Assembly: GCA_007125845.1 (NCBI GenBank)
Contig: SLCK01000059.1
Span: 1-51,014 of the forward strand
DNA: 51,014 nt
Origin: Gemmatimonadota bacterium
Lineage (GTDB): Bacteria > Gemmatimonadota > Gemmatimonadetes > Longimicrobiales > Gaopeijiaceae
Direction of reading: 5' to 3'
The translations under genes were made by a program, and so were the position numbers. Shown in pieces: positions 14,800-22,170 of this stretch. The notes beneath the pieces were generated by a model. It saw only the letters and a list, made by a program, of their open reading frames with translations, searched no databases and was not told the DNA's origin. How positions within the stretch are numbered: position 1 is the stretch's first letter; each line of letters begins with the position of its first letter.

Positions 14800-15357
14800 C
14801 TACGTGCCGGCCTGCGCGTGTGCGTGATCGGACCGACCCGGCGCGGTCCACGCGAGGGGAGCGAATCGTCGCTCCAGAAGCGCGATCCCTCCGAAGAGGG
14901 CGGCCCCGTAGAAGGCGTTTCCGAGCAGGGTGTTGTGGAAAAAGGGAATGGCGGCCACGTAGCACGCAACCAACCCCTCCCAGGTGAGCGCGTACCGTGA
15001 CCCGAACAGCCAGACCGCGAAGTTCGTCGCGAGGAAGAAGATCAACGAACCAGCCAGCGTCGCGCCTGCAATCGGCAAGAAGGTCCGTCGTTTCCGGATT
15101 CGCGTCCCCAGCCAGACGAGGAGTGCGAAGCAGACGTAGACGACCCGTCGGCTGGCGAAGGTGGCTCCCCCGAAGAGGGCGATTGCGCCAATCGGGGCGA
15201 AGTTGGGGGGATGGGGGAGGAGTCGGCTCGCCACCGCCAGGAGGATCAGGCCGGTGACGACGGCGAAGCGCAGGCGGAAGCCATCGCTCGTCGGCTCGCC
15301 GCTCTGCGTGCGCCCGTCGGAGGCGTACCTGTCGTCATGATGTGCGACCCTCTTCAC
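14800..15357 (-). CDS. DUF6580-like integral membrane protein, possible ECF-type S component
   Basis: 185 residues. A polar N-terminus of about 28 residues precedes membrane segments at about 30-48, 55-66, 70-84, 92-118 and 125-160. The segment ASRLLPHPPNFAPIGAIALFGG is the recognisable block of the DUF6580 family, whose members look like substrate-binding components of energy-coupling-factor transporters. Compared with what I remember of the family, the region after GGATFASRR is short, as if the usual loop and helix carrying a P-x-D motif were missing. Its ATG overlaps the receptor stop by 4 nt and the BtuF-like gene starts 6 nt after it. No btuCD genes are in the operon, so this could be the inner-membrane step of cobalamin uptake. 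That role is a proposal. Confidence 0.75.
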   Translation of the reverse strand: MKRVAHHDDRYASDGRTQSGEPTSDGFRLRFAVVTGLILLAVASRLLPHPPNFAPIGAIALFGGATFASRRVVYVCFALLVWLGTRIRKRRTFLPIAGATLAGSLIFFLATNFAVWLFGSRYALTWEGLVACYVAAIPFFHNTLLGNAFYGAALFGGIALLERRFAPLAWTAPGRSDHAHAQAGT

Positions 15358-17384
15358 GACCCACCTCCCAGCCCCACTCGGACTCCGATGCGCACGACGC
15401 GACCGAGCCCGGGGAAGCCCCGGATCGACTCGAAATCCTCGTCGAGGAGGTTCTCGATCCGCACCAGGAGTCGCGTGTCGGCATCCAACCCCGACGGGAT
15501 CTCGTACTCCCCCGAGAGGTCGACGGTGGTGTGCGCCGGCAAGACGACGCGGGGTGCCGGAAAGCCGGCTCCGAAATCCATATCCTCACGCTCGCCGACC
15601 CGATTGGCCCTGAGGCCGAGCACGCCTCCATCCAACCTCATGCGAGCCGTGAGCGATGCGGAGTGGGCCGGGCGGCGGAGGAGGGGTTCCCCCTCGACGA
15701 ACGTCTCGTCGGTGGCCAGGCCGGGATCGAGGACGCGGGTTCGCAGGTAGGTGTAGGAACCGGAAACCCCGACCCGCCCCAAGGCCCCCTCACCCGTCAG
15801 CTCGAGGCCCTTGGACTCGGCTGCGCCCACATTGGCGTAGTTGGGGTCCGTGGGGTCGTCTCCCGCGGCTGTGTACTGGATCATGTTCCTGAACACCTGA
15901 TCGAACCAGGTCGCCCCCACGAGAATCCCTCCCACGGTGGCTTCGGCTCCGAACTCCCAGCTCCGGGTTCTTTCGGGGAGGAGCTCCTCGCTGCCCACGT
16001 CTCCGAATCCGCTCCCGAAGTTCTCGGCAAAGGTGGGCTCACGGAACGCTCGGCCGACGGCCCCTCGGAGTCGGGCGTCCGGGCGGAAGCTCCAGGAGAG
16101 CCCGGCCCTGTAGGTGTCGAACCGACCGTAGGCCTCATTGTGGTCGACCCGACCTCCCGTGGTCACGTGGAGGTCGGCGAGGGGTTCGGCCAGGACCTGG
16201 AAGTAGGCCGCCGAGTTGGAGCGGTCGTAGGTGGCGTCGGCGGAGGTTGGTCCCCACTCGCTCTCCGACTCGTAGCTGGTGGATCCCCGGGAGACTTCCT
16301 GCGCAGCTCCGATGGTGAGCGTGGCCCGGTCCAGATCCGCATTCAGCCGCAGGTCGGCCGAGCCGCGGGTCAGCTCCGATTCCAATCGCGAGGCAAAGAC
16401 TCCCAGGGTGTCGGCCGGTCCGTCCGGCTCGTCGAGGCTGAGCTGTCGGCGGGAGGTGACGCCCAGCTGGAGCTCGGTCTCGAGGCGCGGAGAGATTCGG
16501 GTCGTCACCTGAGCCGAGGTCGTCCAGCGTCGACGGTCGATCAGCGCGTTCTCGTCCACCAGGTTCCCCGCCCCGTCCGTGGGAAAGCCGGCTTCGCTGT
16601 TGCTGACGCGGGTCGACAGAGCGGCGCGAACGGCACCTCCCCCGTCCCATCCCACCCGGGCGTTTGCGGCGTGGAAGGTCCGCTCGTTGTTGTACGGGTA
16701 TGCGCCTTCGGTCCATGACCGTGCGCCGCCCAGCGAGTAGGAGAGATCGCCGGCGGAGCCCGCAAGCGTGGCCGATCCGTCCATCAGGCTGTATTGGCCC
16801 GAATCGTGAGCCTGCTGGCCGCGCCCGCCGAGCGCCGAGGCCTCGAAGCTCGGGCCACCCCGGCCGCGCCGGGTGAAAATCTGCACGACGCCGGAAACCG
16901 CGTCGGAGCCGTAGAGCACGCTTGCCGGTCCCCGCACGACCTCGATTCTCTCGACCTGGTCGGTCGACAGGTCGGCCAGATCCATGCCTCCCCCAGCCTC
17001 ATTGAGGGGTACTCCGTCCACGAGGACCTTCACGTAGTCGCTCTCTCCGCCCCGCATGAAGATCGACGTCTGGGCCCCCTCGGTGCCGGATCGGGCGACC
17101 GCCAGAGCGGGGATCGCCTCGAGGGCCTGCGCCACGGTGCTGATCCCCTGCTCACGGAGACTTTCCCCGGTCAGGACGCTCGCGGGAGTGGGGAGCGCCT
17201 CCCGACCCATTGGGACGTTTGTTGCCGTCACCACGATTCCAGGAAGGAGGAGCGGGTCTACGGGCTCCTGAGCGAGAATCGGCTGGGCGGTCAGAAGGAG
17301 AATCGCCGCGGATGCGGCAAAGCGTTCCGGGTGGAAGCAGGGCAGGGCGCGCGCTGTGTGGCACGGCCGTCTGGGAGGTAGCAT
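15354..17384 (-). CDS. btuB: BtuB-like TonB-dependent cobalamin receptor
   Basis: 676 residues. The ATG 7 nt after GAGGA is preferred; an in-frame ATG at 17513 lacks a ribosome-binding site and would put 43 odd residues before the signal peptide. The signal peptide runs to ILAQ. A TonB-box-like LPGIVVTATN is followed by the plug domain (about 45-160, with IFMRGGESDYVKVLVDGVPLN and EVVRGPASVLYGSDAV) and a 22-strand-type barrel ending near GRVVRIGVRVGL. It is the first gene after a cobalamin riboswitch, which supports vitamin B12 or other corrinoids as substrate. It should be repressed when cobalamin is plentiful. The BtuB assignment rests on context plus family membership. Confidence 0.92.
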   Translation of the reverse strand: MLPPRRPCHTARALPCFHPERFAASAAILLLTAQPILAQEPVDPLLLPGIVVTATNVPMGREALPTPASVLTGESLREQGISTVAQALEAIPALAVARSGTEGAQTSIFMRGGESDYVKVLVDGVPLNEAGGGMDLADLSTDQVERIEVVRGPASVLYGSDAVSGVVQIFTRRGRGGPSFEASALGGRGQQAHDSGQYSLMDGSATLAGSAGDLSYSLGGARSWTEGAYPYNNERTFHAANARVGWDGGGAVRAALSTRVSNSEAGFPTDGAGNLVDENALIDRRRWTTSAQVTTRISPRLETELQLGVTSRRQLSLDEPDGPADTLGVFASRLESELTRGSADLRLNADLDRATLTIGAAQEVSRGSTSYESESEWGPTSADATYDRSNSAAYFQVLAEPLADLHVTTGGRVDHNEAYGRFDTYRAGLSWSFRPDARLRGAVGRAFREPTFAENFGSGFGDVGSEELLPERTRSWEFGAEATVGGILVGATWFDQVFRNMIQYTAAGDDPTDPNYANVGAAESKGLELTGEGALGRVGVSGSYTYLRTRVLDPGLATDETFVEGEPLLRRPAHSASLTARMRLDGGVLGLRANRVGEREDMDFGAGFPAPRVVLPAHTTVDLSGEYEIPSGLDADTRLLVRIENLLDEDFESIRGFPGLGRVVRIGVRVGLGGGS

Positions 17385-17517
17385 TGCAGGGTCCTCGGTG
17401 TGTGTGAGTCCGCGAACGGACGTTGGGCAGCACAACGAGGACTGCGAGCGGAGCCGAGACCGGTCCGGTGGACCGGGCAGGTTCTGAAACTTCGAACGGC
17501 CCGTCTCCCTCATTGAA

Positions 17518-17568
17518 GGGGGAGTGGGCCGCTGTCCGGATTCCAGGAATCCGCGCGCCCAGACCCCC
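17518..17568 (-). promoter_or_regulatory. Candidate expression-platform hairpin below the cobalamin riboswitch
   Basis: Reading the minus strand, GGGGG, GGGC and GGATTC pair in order with GAATCC, GCCC and CCCCC around a CTG loop, with small internal loops between the three helices. It lies between the aptamer and the btuB start. No U-tract follows (CCCCCTTCAATGAGG), so a factor-assisted or GC-rich terminator is possible. Confidence 0.4.
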
Positions 17569-17593
17569 TTCCCCTCGAAGGGCTGCTGTCGGG

Positions 17594-17772
17594 CACGAAT
17601 GGGACGGTCTCCTGGCTCGAGGCGGACCGTGCTCGCCTTCCCGGGAGTCGTCTCCCAGTGGCGTATCGAGCGGGTCCTGCTCCGATCCCCGAACGGTCGG
17701 GGGGACCGGGCCTCTCACAGTGGCGGGGCCGCGCCGGATTCACACCGGCTTCCGATTGGCCCCATTCGCTAT
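17594..17772 (-). ncRNA. Cobalamin (AdoCbl-type) riboswitch
   Basis: On the minus strand the conserved core is nearly complete: GGAAGCCGGTGTGAATCC, then GGCGCGG, then CCCCGCCACTGT, then after variable arms the B12 box GAGCCAGGAGACC (plus-strand GGTCTCCTGGCTC at 17606-17618). The closing helix P1 is formed by CGAATGGG (read from 17768 to 17761) with CCCATTCG (17603 to 17596). The aptamer binds adenosylcobalamin or a related corrinoid and switches off the downstream uptake operon. About 210 nt separate it from the btuB start, which favours control at the level of transcription. Confidence 0.95.
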
Positions 17773-17792
17773 GGAAAAACTCTGACGGCCCG

Positions 17793-17822
17793 AAGGTACG
17801 GGCTACGGCCTCGGCGGGTCAA
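17793..17822 (-). promoter_or_regulatory. Candidate sigma-70 promoter of the cobalamin operon
   Basis: On the minus strand TTGACC (5/6 to the -35 consensus) and TACCTT (3/6 to the -10 consensus) are 18 bp apart. The predicted start near 17786 lies just ahead of the first riboswitch helix, exactly where the leader should begin, which strengthens the call. Confidence 0.5.
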
Positions 17823-18041
17823 GGTGACAGAGCCACTTCCTGTGGAGCGTCGGGGGTGCCGCCGCCCCCCGTTACCACTTGCTGCGTAGCCAGGCGGCTC
17901 ACATCTTGGCTGCTCGTCCGCACACGCTGCCTCGGAGCCTGGGGATCGCGGCGGACACCGTTCATTTCGATCAGGCCGCCGTCCGGGGCTGGAGTCGGTT
18001 CCAGCGATCCCGCAGCGTGCCGAAGACGAGGAATCGGACCG

Positions 18042-19352
18042 ATGGCGAGAAGACTGTGTGCGGTGTGTTCGACGTCCAGGCGATGGGTGCTCGCGCTCAC
18101 GGCTGGGTTCCTGCTGCACCCCGCGGCCATCGAGGCCCAGGAGCACCACCCGCTGCCGGGGGCCGTTTACTCTTCCGGCGTCACGTCGCCTGCTGGCGCC
18201 ACCCTGGTCGTGGTGGGGGGGATCGCCGGAGACGGTGCGGATGTGCGAACCGCGGCCGCCGACGCTCTCCAGCAGGCCGAGCAGCGGCTTTCCGAGGTCG
18301 GGCTCGGGCGAGACGACATCCTTCGGGTCCGCGCCGGCCTGGCGCCCGGAGCCGGCGACGGGGCGGAGTTCGAGGGGTGGAACGAAGCGTGGACGGAGTT
18401 CTTTCCGGGTGAAGATCCTCCCGCACGCACCACGGTTGGAGCCTCGGCCACCCCCGAAGACGCGCCCATCGTGCTCGATGTGACCGCGGCGTATCCCGCC
18501 GGAGCCGGGCATCCCGCGACCCTCGAGAACGTGCGGGCGACCCTGAACCCGAACGTCTTCCACGCGGGGCCGTCCGAGAACCCCACCGTCATCGCCTCCA
18601 CCCGGGCGGGGCTCTTCTTTTCGTCGGGCATTCTTCCTGGGGTGAATCAGCTGGAGGACGTGGAGTCGATGGAGGAGCAGATGCGTTCCACGATGAACCG
18701 CCTCACATCGACGCTTTTCGACCACGGTCTCCAGTGGCAGGACGTCTTCTTCGTCCGCGTCCTTCCGACCCCGCAGCCCGAGCGCGCGGACGTTGACTTC
18801 GCCGCTTGGGCCCCAGTGCGGGCCACTCTGGACGACATGACGGCCGGGAATGCTCCCGGGTTCGTGAAGTGGGCGGCTCCTGGCTTCAGTTCCACCCAGC
18901 GCTACGTGGAGGTGGAGGTCTGGGCGGTCCCCCACGCGCCGCAGGCGGTCTTCGCGACCTTCGATCAGGAGTCGCAGAACCCGAACCTGCGGATGACCGG
19001 CACCGGATTCATCGCTGGAGGTGCCCACATCGCGCCGAACGCCGAGCTCGTGTGGCTCTCGGGTGTGGTCGCACCGGAAGGGACCGCGCCGGAGGACGAG
19101 GGCGCGGCCACCCTCGCCGTGATGGAGGAGCGTCTCCAGGAAATGGGGGCTTCGATGGCGGACGTGGCAGAGCTCAGGGTCTATCGGATCGAGGGGGAGG
19201 AGGGATTCGGGGACGCCTACGGGGAGCATTTCAACAACCCCGAGAACAATCCCCACCGCCCCGTGAGGACGAACTATCTCGTGGAGAATCTTCCCGGAAA
19301 CCGTCTCGTGGAAGTGGAAGCCGTGATCGTGCTCCCGCCCAGGTCATTTTGA
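18042..19352 (+). CDS. Exported protein with three tandem RidA/YjgF-like domains
   Basis: 436 residues from the ATG 9 nt after GAGGA; the frame stays open far upstream over the riboswitch region but without a convincing start. A signal peptide (WVLALTAGFLLHPAAIEAQ) is followed by three RidA-like units: about 35-150 (VYSSGV, LVVVGGIAGD, ARTTVGASATPEDAPIVLDVTA), 155-300 (LFFSSGILPG, VFFVRVLPTP, RYVEVEVWAVP) and 305-436 (LVWLSGVVAP, VAELRVYRI, RTNYLVENLPGNRLVEVEAVI). RidA proteins are homotrimers that hydrolyse reactive enamines in the cytoplasm, with a conserved arginine in the R-T motif. That arginine is present in units 1 and 3, but unit 2 has VKWAAP instead. Export and tandem triplication are unusual; the substrate is unknown. 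Confidence 0.88.
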   Translation: MARRLCAVCSTSRRWVLALTAGFLLHPAAIEAQEHHPLPGAVYSSGVTSPAGATLVVVGGIAGDGADVRTAAADALQQAEQRLSEVGLGRDDILRVRAGLAPGAGDGAEFEGWNEAWTEFFPGEDPPARTTVGASATPEDAPIVLDVTAAYPAGAGHPATLENVRATLNPNVFHAGPSENPTVIASTRAGLFFSSGILPGVNQLEDVESMEEQMRSTMNRLTSTLFDHGLQWQDVFFVRVLPTPQPERADVDFAAWAPVRATLDDMTAGNAPGFVKWAAPGFSSTQRYVEVEVWAVPHAPQAVFATFDQESQNPNLRMTGTGFIAGGAHIAPNAELVWLSGVVAPEGTAPEDEGAATLAVMEERLQEMGASMADVAELRVYRIEGEEGFGDAYGEHFNNPENNPHRPVRTNYLVENLPGNRLVEVEAVIVLPPRSF

Positions 19353-19393
19353 GCCGGGCGAGCTCGATTCGAGCTGCCGCTTGACGGCGAACC

Positions 19394-20560
19394 GTGGATT
19401 TCCATGACCGCCCCCGTCTCCCGCGGGGATTCCGCTGTGCGGCCCGTCACTGCGGGATCAAGTCGCAGGGGCTCGACCTTTCCCTGTTCGCCTCCGACGT
19501 TCCTGCGGCGGCGGCGGCCCTCTTCACGCGGAATCACTTTCCGGGTGCTCCCGTCGTGGTCGGCAGGGAGCGGATTCGCGGCGGTCGGCTCCAGGCGGTG
19601 ATCGCGAACTCCAGGATCAGCAACGTCGCGACCGGGCAGCAGGGGATCGAGGACGCGCGCACGATGGCGCTCCTCGCCGCGCGGGATCTCGGAATCGCCG
19701 AGGAGCTCGTCCTCATGAGCTCCACTGGTGTGATTGGTGAGCGGCTTCCCATGGAGAAGCTGGAACGCGGCATCATGGGGTTGGCCGGCGAGCTCGACAC
19801 CGATCCGTGGCCGGCGGCCAGAGGGATCATGACGACAGACACCGAGCCGAAGGTGCTGTCGCTCGATGTCGGTGGTGGAACCCTCACCGCGGTGGGAAAG
19901 GGCGCGGGGATGATTGCGCCGAACATGGCCACCATGCTCGTCTTTCTCTTCACCGACCTGGAGCTGCCGGCGAATGCGCTGCGACGCGCCCTCAGGAGCG
20001 CCTCGCTGGACAGCTTCGAGTGCCTTTCGATCGACTCCGACACGAGCACGTCCGACACCGTGGCCATCCTGGCCAACGGACACGCGGGAGCGGTCGAGGA
20101 CGAGAGGTTCGCATCGGCGCTCGAAGTCGCCTGCCTTCGGATGGCCGAGTGGGTGGCCAGGGACGGAGAGGGAGCCACGAAGCTCATCAGGGTACGGGTG
20201 GAGGGCGCACACGACGACGGGGATGGGCGCCGGGTGGCTCGTGCGGTGGTCGACTCTCCCCTTGTGAAGACCATGGTCTTCGGAGGGGATCCCAACGTCG
20301 GGCGGATCCTCATGGCGATCGGCAAGTGCGTGGAGTGTCGCATCGACCCGGGCCGTGTGGAGGCGCGTCTGCAGGGGGTGACCGTGGTGGAGCGTGGGGA
20401 AAGGGCCGTTTTCGACCCGGCACGCGTGAGGCACCTTCTGGACCAGGACACGGTCGAGATCGACGTCTTTCTCGGTCTCGGCGACGGACGCGGTCTCGGA
20501 ATCGGATGCGACCTGACGGAGGGCTACATCCAGGAGAACGCTGCCTACTCGTCTTCATGA
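19394..20560 (+). CDS. argJ: Glutamate N-acetyltransferase / amino-acid acetyltransferase ArgJ
   Basis: 388 residues, starting at GTG, 41 nt after the RidA-like gene. Family blocks are GFRCAARHCGIKSQGLDLSL, ANSRISNVATGQQG, SSTGVIGERLPM, MTTDTEPK, the self-cleavage site GMIAPNMATML with nucleophile Thr180, SIDSDTSTSDT, FGGDPNVGRIL and the C-terminus YIQENAAYSS. The precursor cleaves itself before Thr180 into alpha and beta chains that form an Ntn-type heterotetramer. It transfers acetyl from N-acetylornithine to glutamate in the cyclic arginine pathway; bifunctional members also use acetyl-CoA. No other arginine genes are in the window. The start codon has no strong ribosome-binding site, so the exact N-terminus is uncertain. 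Confidence 0.95.
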   Translation: MDFHDRPRLPRGFRCAARHCGIKSQGLDLSLFASDVPAAAAALFTRNHFPGAPVVVGRERIRGGRLQAVIANSRISNVATGQQGIEDARTMALLAARDLGIAEELVLMSSTGVIGERLPMEKLERGIMGLAGELDTDPWPAARGIMTTDTEPKVLSLDVGGGTLTAVGKGAGMIAPNMATMLVFLFTDLELPANALRRALRSASLDSFECLSIDSDTSTSDTVAILANGHAGAVEDERFASALEVACLRMAEWVARDGEGATKLIRVRVEGAHDDGDGRRVARAVVDSPLVKTMVFGGDPNVGRILMAIGKCVECRIDPGRVEARLQGVTVVERGERAVFDPARVRHLLDQDTVEIDVFLGLGDGRGLGIGCDLTEGYIQENAAYSSS

Positions 20561-20588
20561 GGGGGGCGTTCGGGGGTCTACCCTCGAG

Positions 20589-20617
20589 TTGCGTTCTGTG
20601 ATACCTTCACCTGTTAC
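20589..20617 (+). promoter_or_regulatory. Candidate sigma-70 promoter for the sulfocyanin-like gene
   Basis: TTGCGT and TGTTAC are 17 bp apart in the 170-bp gap between argJ and the copper protein gene. The matches are weak (3/6 each); the gap shows nothing else clear. Confidence 0.25.
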
Positions 20618-20730
20618 GAACCTCCAGGACGAAAAGCGCCCTCCGCCACGCATTTCACATGGCGTATCGGTTGATTGTCGAGGTGCGGGGCTGTCCAGAG
20701 GGAATGCAAAGGCACTCGAGAGTGAGGACT

Positions 20731-21315
20731 ATGAGGAACTTGACGATGGTGCGCACAAGCGCTTTGACAGCGGCCATTCTGGTCGGACTGGCGGCCTGCG
20801 GGAACGGCGAGCCTCCGCCTCCGCCGGCCGACGCTCCCGATCAGCCGGCAGCGGCTCCCGGCGAGCTTAGCATGCCGGCGTGGATGGACGTGGATCACGA
20901 CGCCGAAACGGTGTCCATCCACCTGGTCGCGGGTGAGACCAGCGCAAACAACTACTGGAACTTCAACGGCATCTACGGGGGCGACGGACAGGTGACGGTT
21001 CCCGTGGGATACGAGGTGACCATCACCCTCACGAACGAAGATCCCGCGATGGGGCACTCGGTCGGCGTGGGCGCATTGGAGGCAAGCTACCCCAACCAGT
21101 TTGCCGAAGTGGTGCCGATCTTCGACGGAGCGGTCACCTCCAACCCGCGATCGATGACCGAGTCGACCCTCCCGGGCGAGGAGGAGTCGATCACCTTCGT
21201 AGCCGATCAGGCCGGTGATTTCGCACTCATCTGCTACGTGACCGGACATGCCGCCACCGGCATGTGGATCCCCTTCACCGTCTCGGCAGAGGGTGAGGTC
21301 GGCGCGCACATGTAG
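20731..21315 (+). CDS. Sulfocyanin-like type-1 copper lipoprotein
   Basis: 194 residues from the ATG just after GTGAGGAC. A lipoprotein signal ends in GLAAC with Cys23, followed by a proline/alanine-rich linker (EPPPPPADAPDQPAAAP). The cupredoxin domain shows NYWNFNGIYGG, VPVGYEVTITLTNEDP, the first copper histidine in MGHSVGV, and the C-terminal copper loop CYVTGHAATGM supplying Cys, His and Met. These residues make a blue (type 1) copper site. Sulfocyanin-type proteins shuttle electrons between membrane complexes and oxidases or nitrite/sulfur enzymes on the outer face of the membrane. The gene appears to be a single transcription unit, ended by a strong terminator. Confidence 0.88.
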   Translation: MRNLTMVRTSALTAAILVGLAACGNGEPPPPPADAPDQPAAAPGELSMPAWMDVDHDAETVSIHLVAGETSANNYWNFNGIYGGDGQVTVPVGYEVTITLTNEDPAMGHSVGVGALEASYPNQFAEVVPIFDGAVTSNPRSMTESTLPGEEESITFVADQAGDFALICYVTGHAATGMWIPFTVSAEGEVGAHM

Positions 21316-21354
21316 GGACAAAGGCGTCGGTCGGACGTAGTCGAGTAGGTTAGG

Positions 21355-21401
21355 AAACGCTCCGCTCCCGCAGCGACGGGAGCGGAGCGTTTTCTTTTTT
21401 T
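21355..21401 (+). terminator. Rho-independent terminator after the sulfocyanin-like gene
   Basis: Perfect 16-bp stem AAACGCTCCGCTCCCG / CGGGAGCGGAGCGTTT with a 6-nt loop (CAGCGA), followed by a T-rich run (TCTTTTTTT). This is the clearest intrinsic terminator in the window. Confidence 0.95.
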
Positions 21402-21511
21402 CTGGAGTCCGTTCTCGCCGCGGCCCTTCCCGCGGCCGGCCACCTTTCCCGCAGAACCTGGCGGAACCTGAGGGAACCGCTCGCCTAGGACCCATGGAGG
21501 GTGCTACTTTG

Positions 21512-21540
21512 CCGGGGGGTGGTGCTGTGCCACCCCCTGG
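21512..21540 (+). other. Leader hairpin upstream of the exported unknown protein
   Basis: CCGGGGGGTGG pairs with CCACCCCCTGG around TGCTGTG, 33 nt ahead of the next start codon and after the preceding terminator. It may be an mRNA leader structure; the role is unknown. The rest of the gap 21402-21573 shows no clear promoter. Confidence 0.35.
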
Positions 21541-21573
21541 AAGGCCCTCGCACGGTTCCGGGTCGGGAGGGAC

Positions 21574-22143
21574 ATGCGGATCGCTCTGATCGGATGTATG
21601 TGCTTGCTCGTAGTGGAGGGGCTCCGCCCCGCGCCGCTTCCGGCACAGGTTGCCGGGGCCGGTACAGAGGTCGAGCGCTCCGCTTACTATCGCCTGGTCG
21701 CAGAGCATTTTTCCGTCGCAGTGGGTGAGGTCGCCATCCTTTCGGAGGGTGTGGCGGAACCCGACGAGCTTCCGGTCCTCCTGCGCCTTTCCCGAGCCTC
21801 GGGGATCTCACCGGCGGCGCTGGCCGCTCGCAGGCGAAGCGGGGAAAGCTGGATCGGCATCGCGCGCCGCTACGGGCTGCACGTGGGTACCTTCTACATC
21901 TCCATTCCGAACGACCAGGTGAGACCGCAGGTAGAGCGGATTCACGAGCTCTTCTCCGAGACCCCCTCTGCGGGCTGGGGCGCCCTGGAGGTGTCGGACG
22001 AGGAGCTCGTCGTGCTTGCGAATCTGGACCTCTTCAACCGGGAGCTCGGTGTGTCGATCGCCGCGGTCCTGGACTCCCAGGCGGAGACGGGATCCTTCGT
22101 CACGGCGCTTCGCGCTCTGGTCGCAGCGCAGCCCGGACCGTAG
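21574..22143 (+). CDS. Exported protein of unknown function
   Basis: 189 residues from an ATG with GGGAGG 3 nt upstream. A signal peptide ends near PLPAQ. The mature part is alpha-helical, with segments YYRLVAEHFSV, EVAILSEG, LPVLLRLSRASGISPAALAARRRSGESWIGIARRYGLHVG and a tail SFVTALRALVA. The ARRRSGESWIGIARRYGL stretch resembles a repeat found in exported proteins of unknown function in which helices pack like a small helix-turn-helix. It has no catalytic motif or cysteine in the mature part. It begins a tight operon with the GCS2-CBS gene (27-nt gap), the aspartoacylase-like gene and the HD-GYP gene, so it may be their envelope partner. Confidence 0.75.
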   Translation: MRIALIGCMCLLVVEGLRPAPLPAQVAGAGTEVERSAYYRLVAEHFSVAVGEVAILSEGVAEPDELPVLLRLSRASGISPAALAARRRSGESWIGIARRYGLHVGTFYISIPNDQVRPQVERIHELFSETPSAGWGALEVSDEELVVLANLDLFNRELGVSIAAVLDSQAETGSFVTALRALVAAQPGP

Positions 22144-22170
22144 CTCCCGGTCCGGGTGTGAGCTGATCCG

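Noticed and set aside
17385..17513. N-terminal extension of the BtuB-like receptor from an ATG at 17513.
   Set aside because: It has no ribosome-binding site, lies in the riboswitch leader and would bury the signal peptide behind 43 polar residues.
17658..18041. Upstream extension of the triple RidA frame.
   Set aside because: It runs antisense through the cobalamin riboswitch and promoter; the signal peptide begins at 18042 after a good ribosome-binding site.
21499..21512. GG-N10-GC spacing with TTTGC upstream of the gene at 21574, resembling a sigma-54 promoter.
   Set aside because: The -24 half reads AGGGTG rather than TGGCAC; such spacing is frequent by chance in GC-rich DNA and no activator site is nearby.
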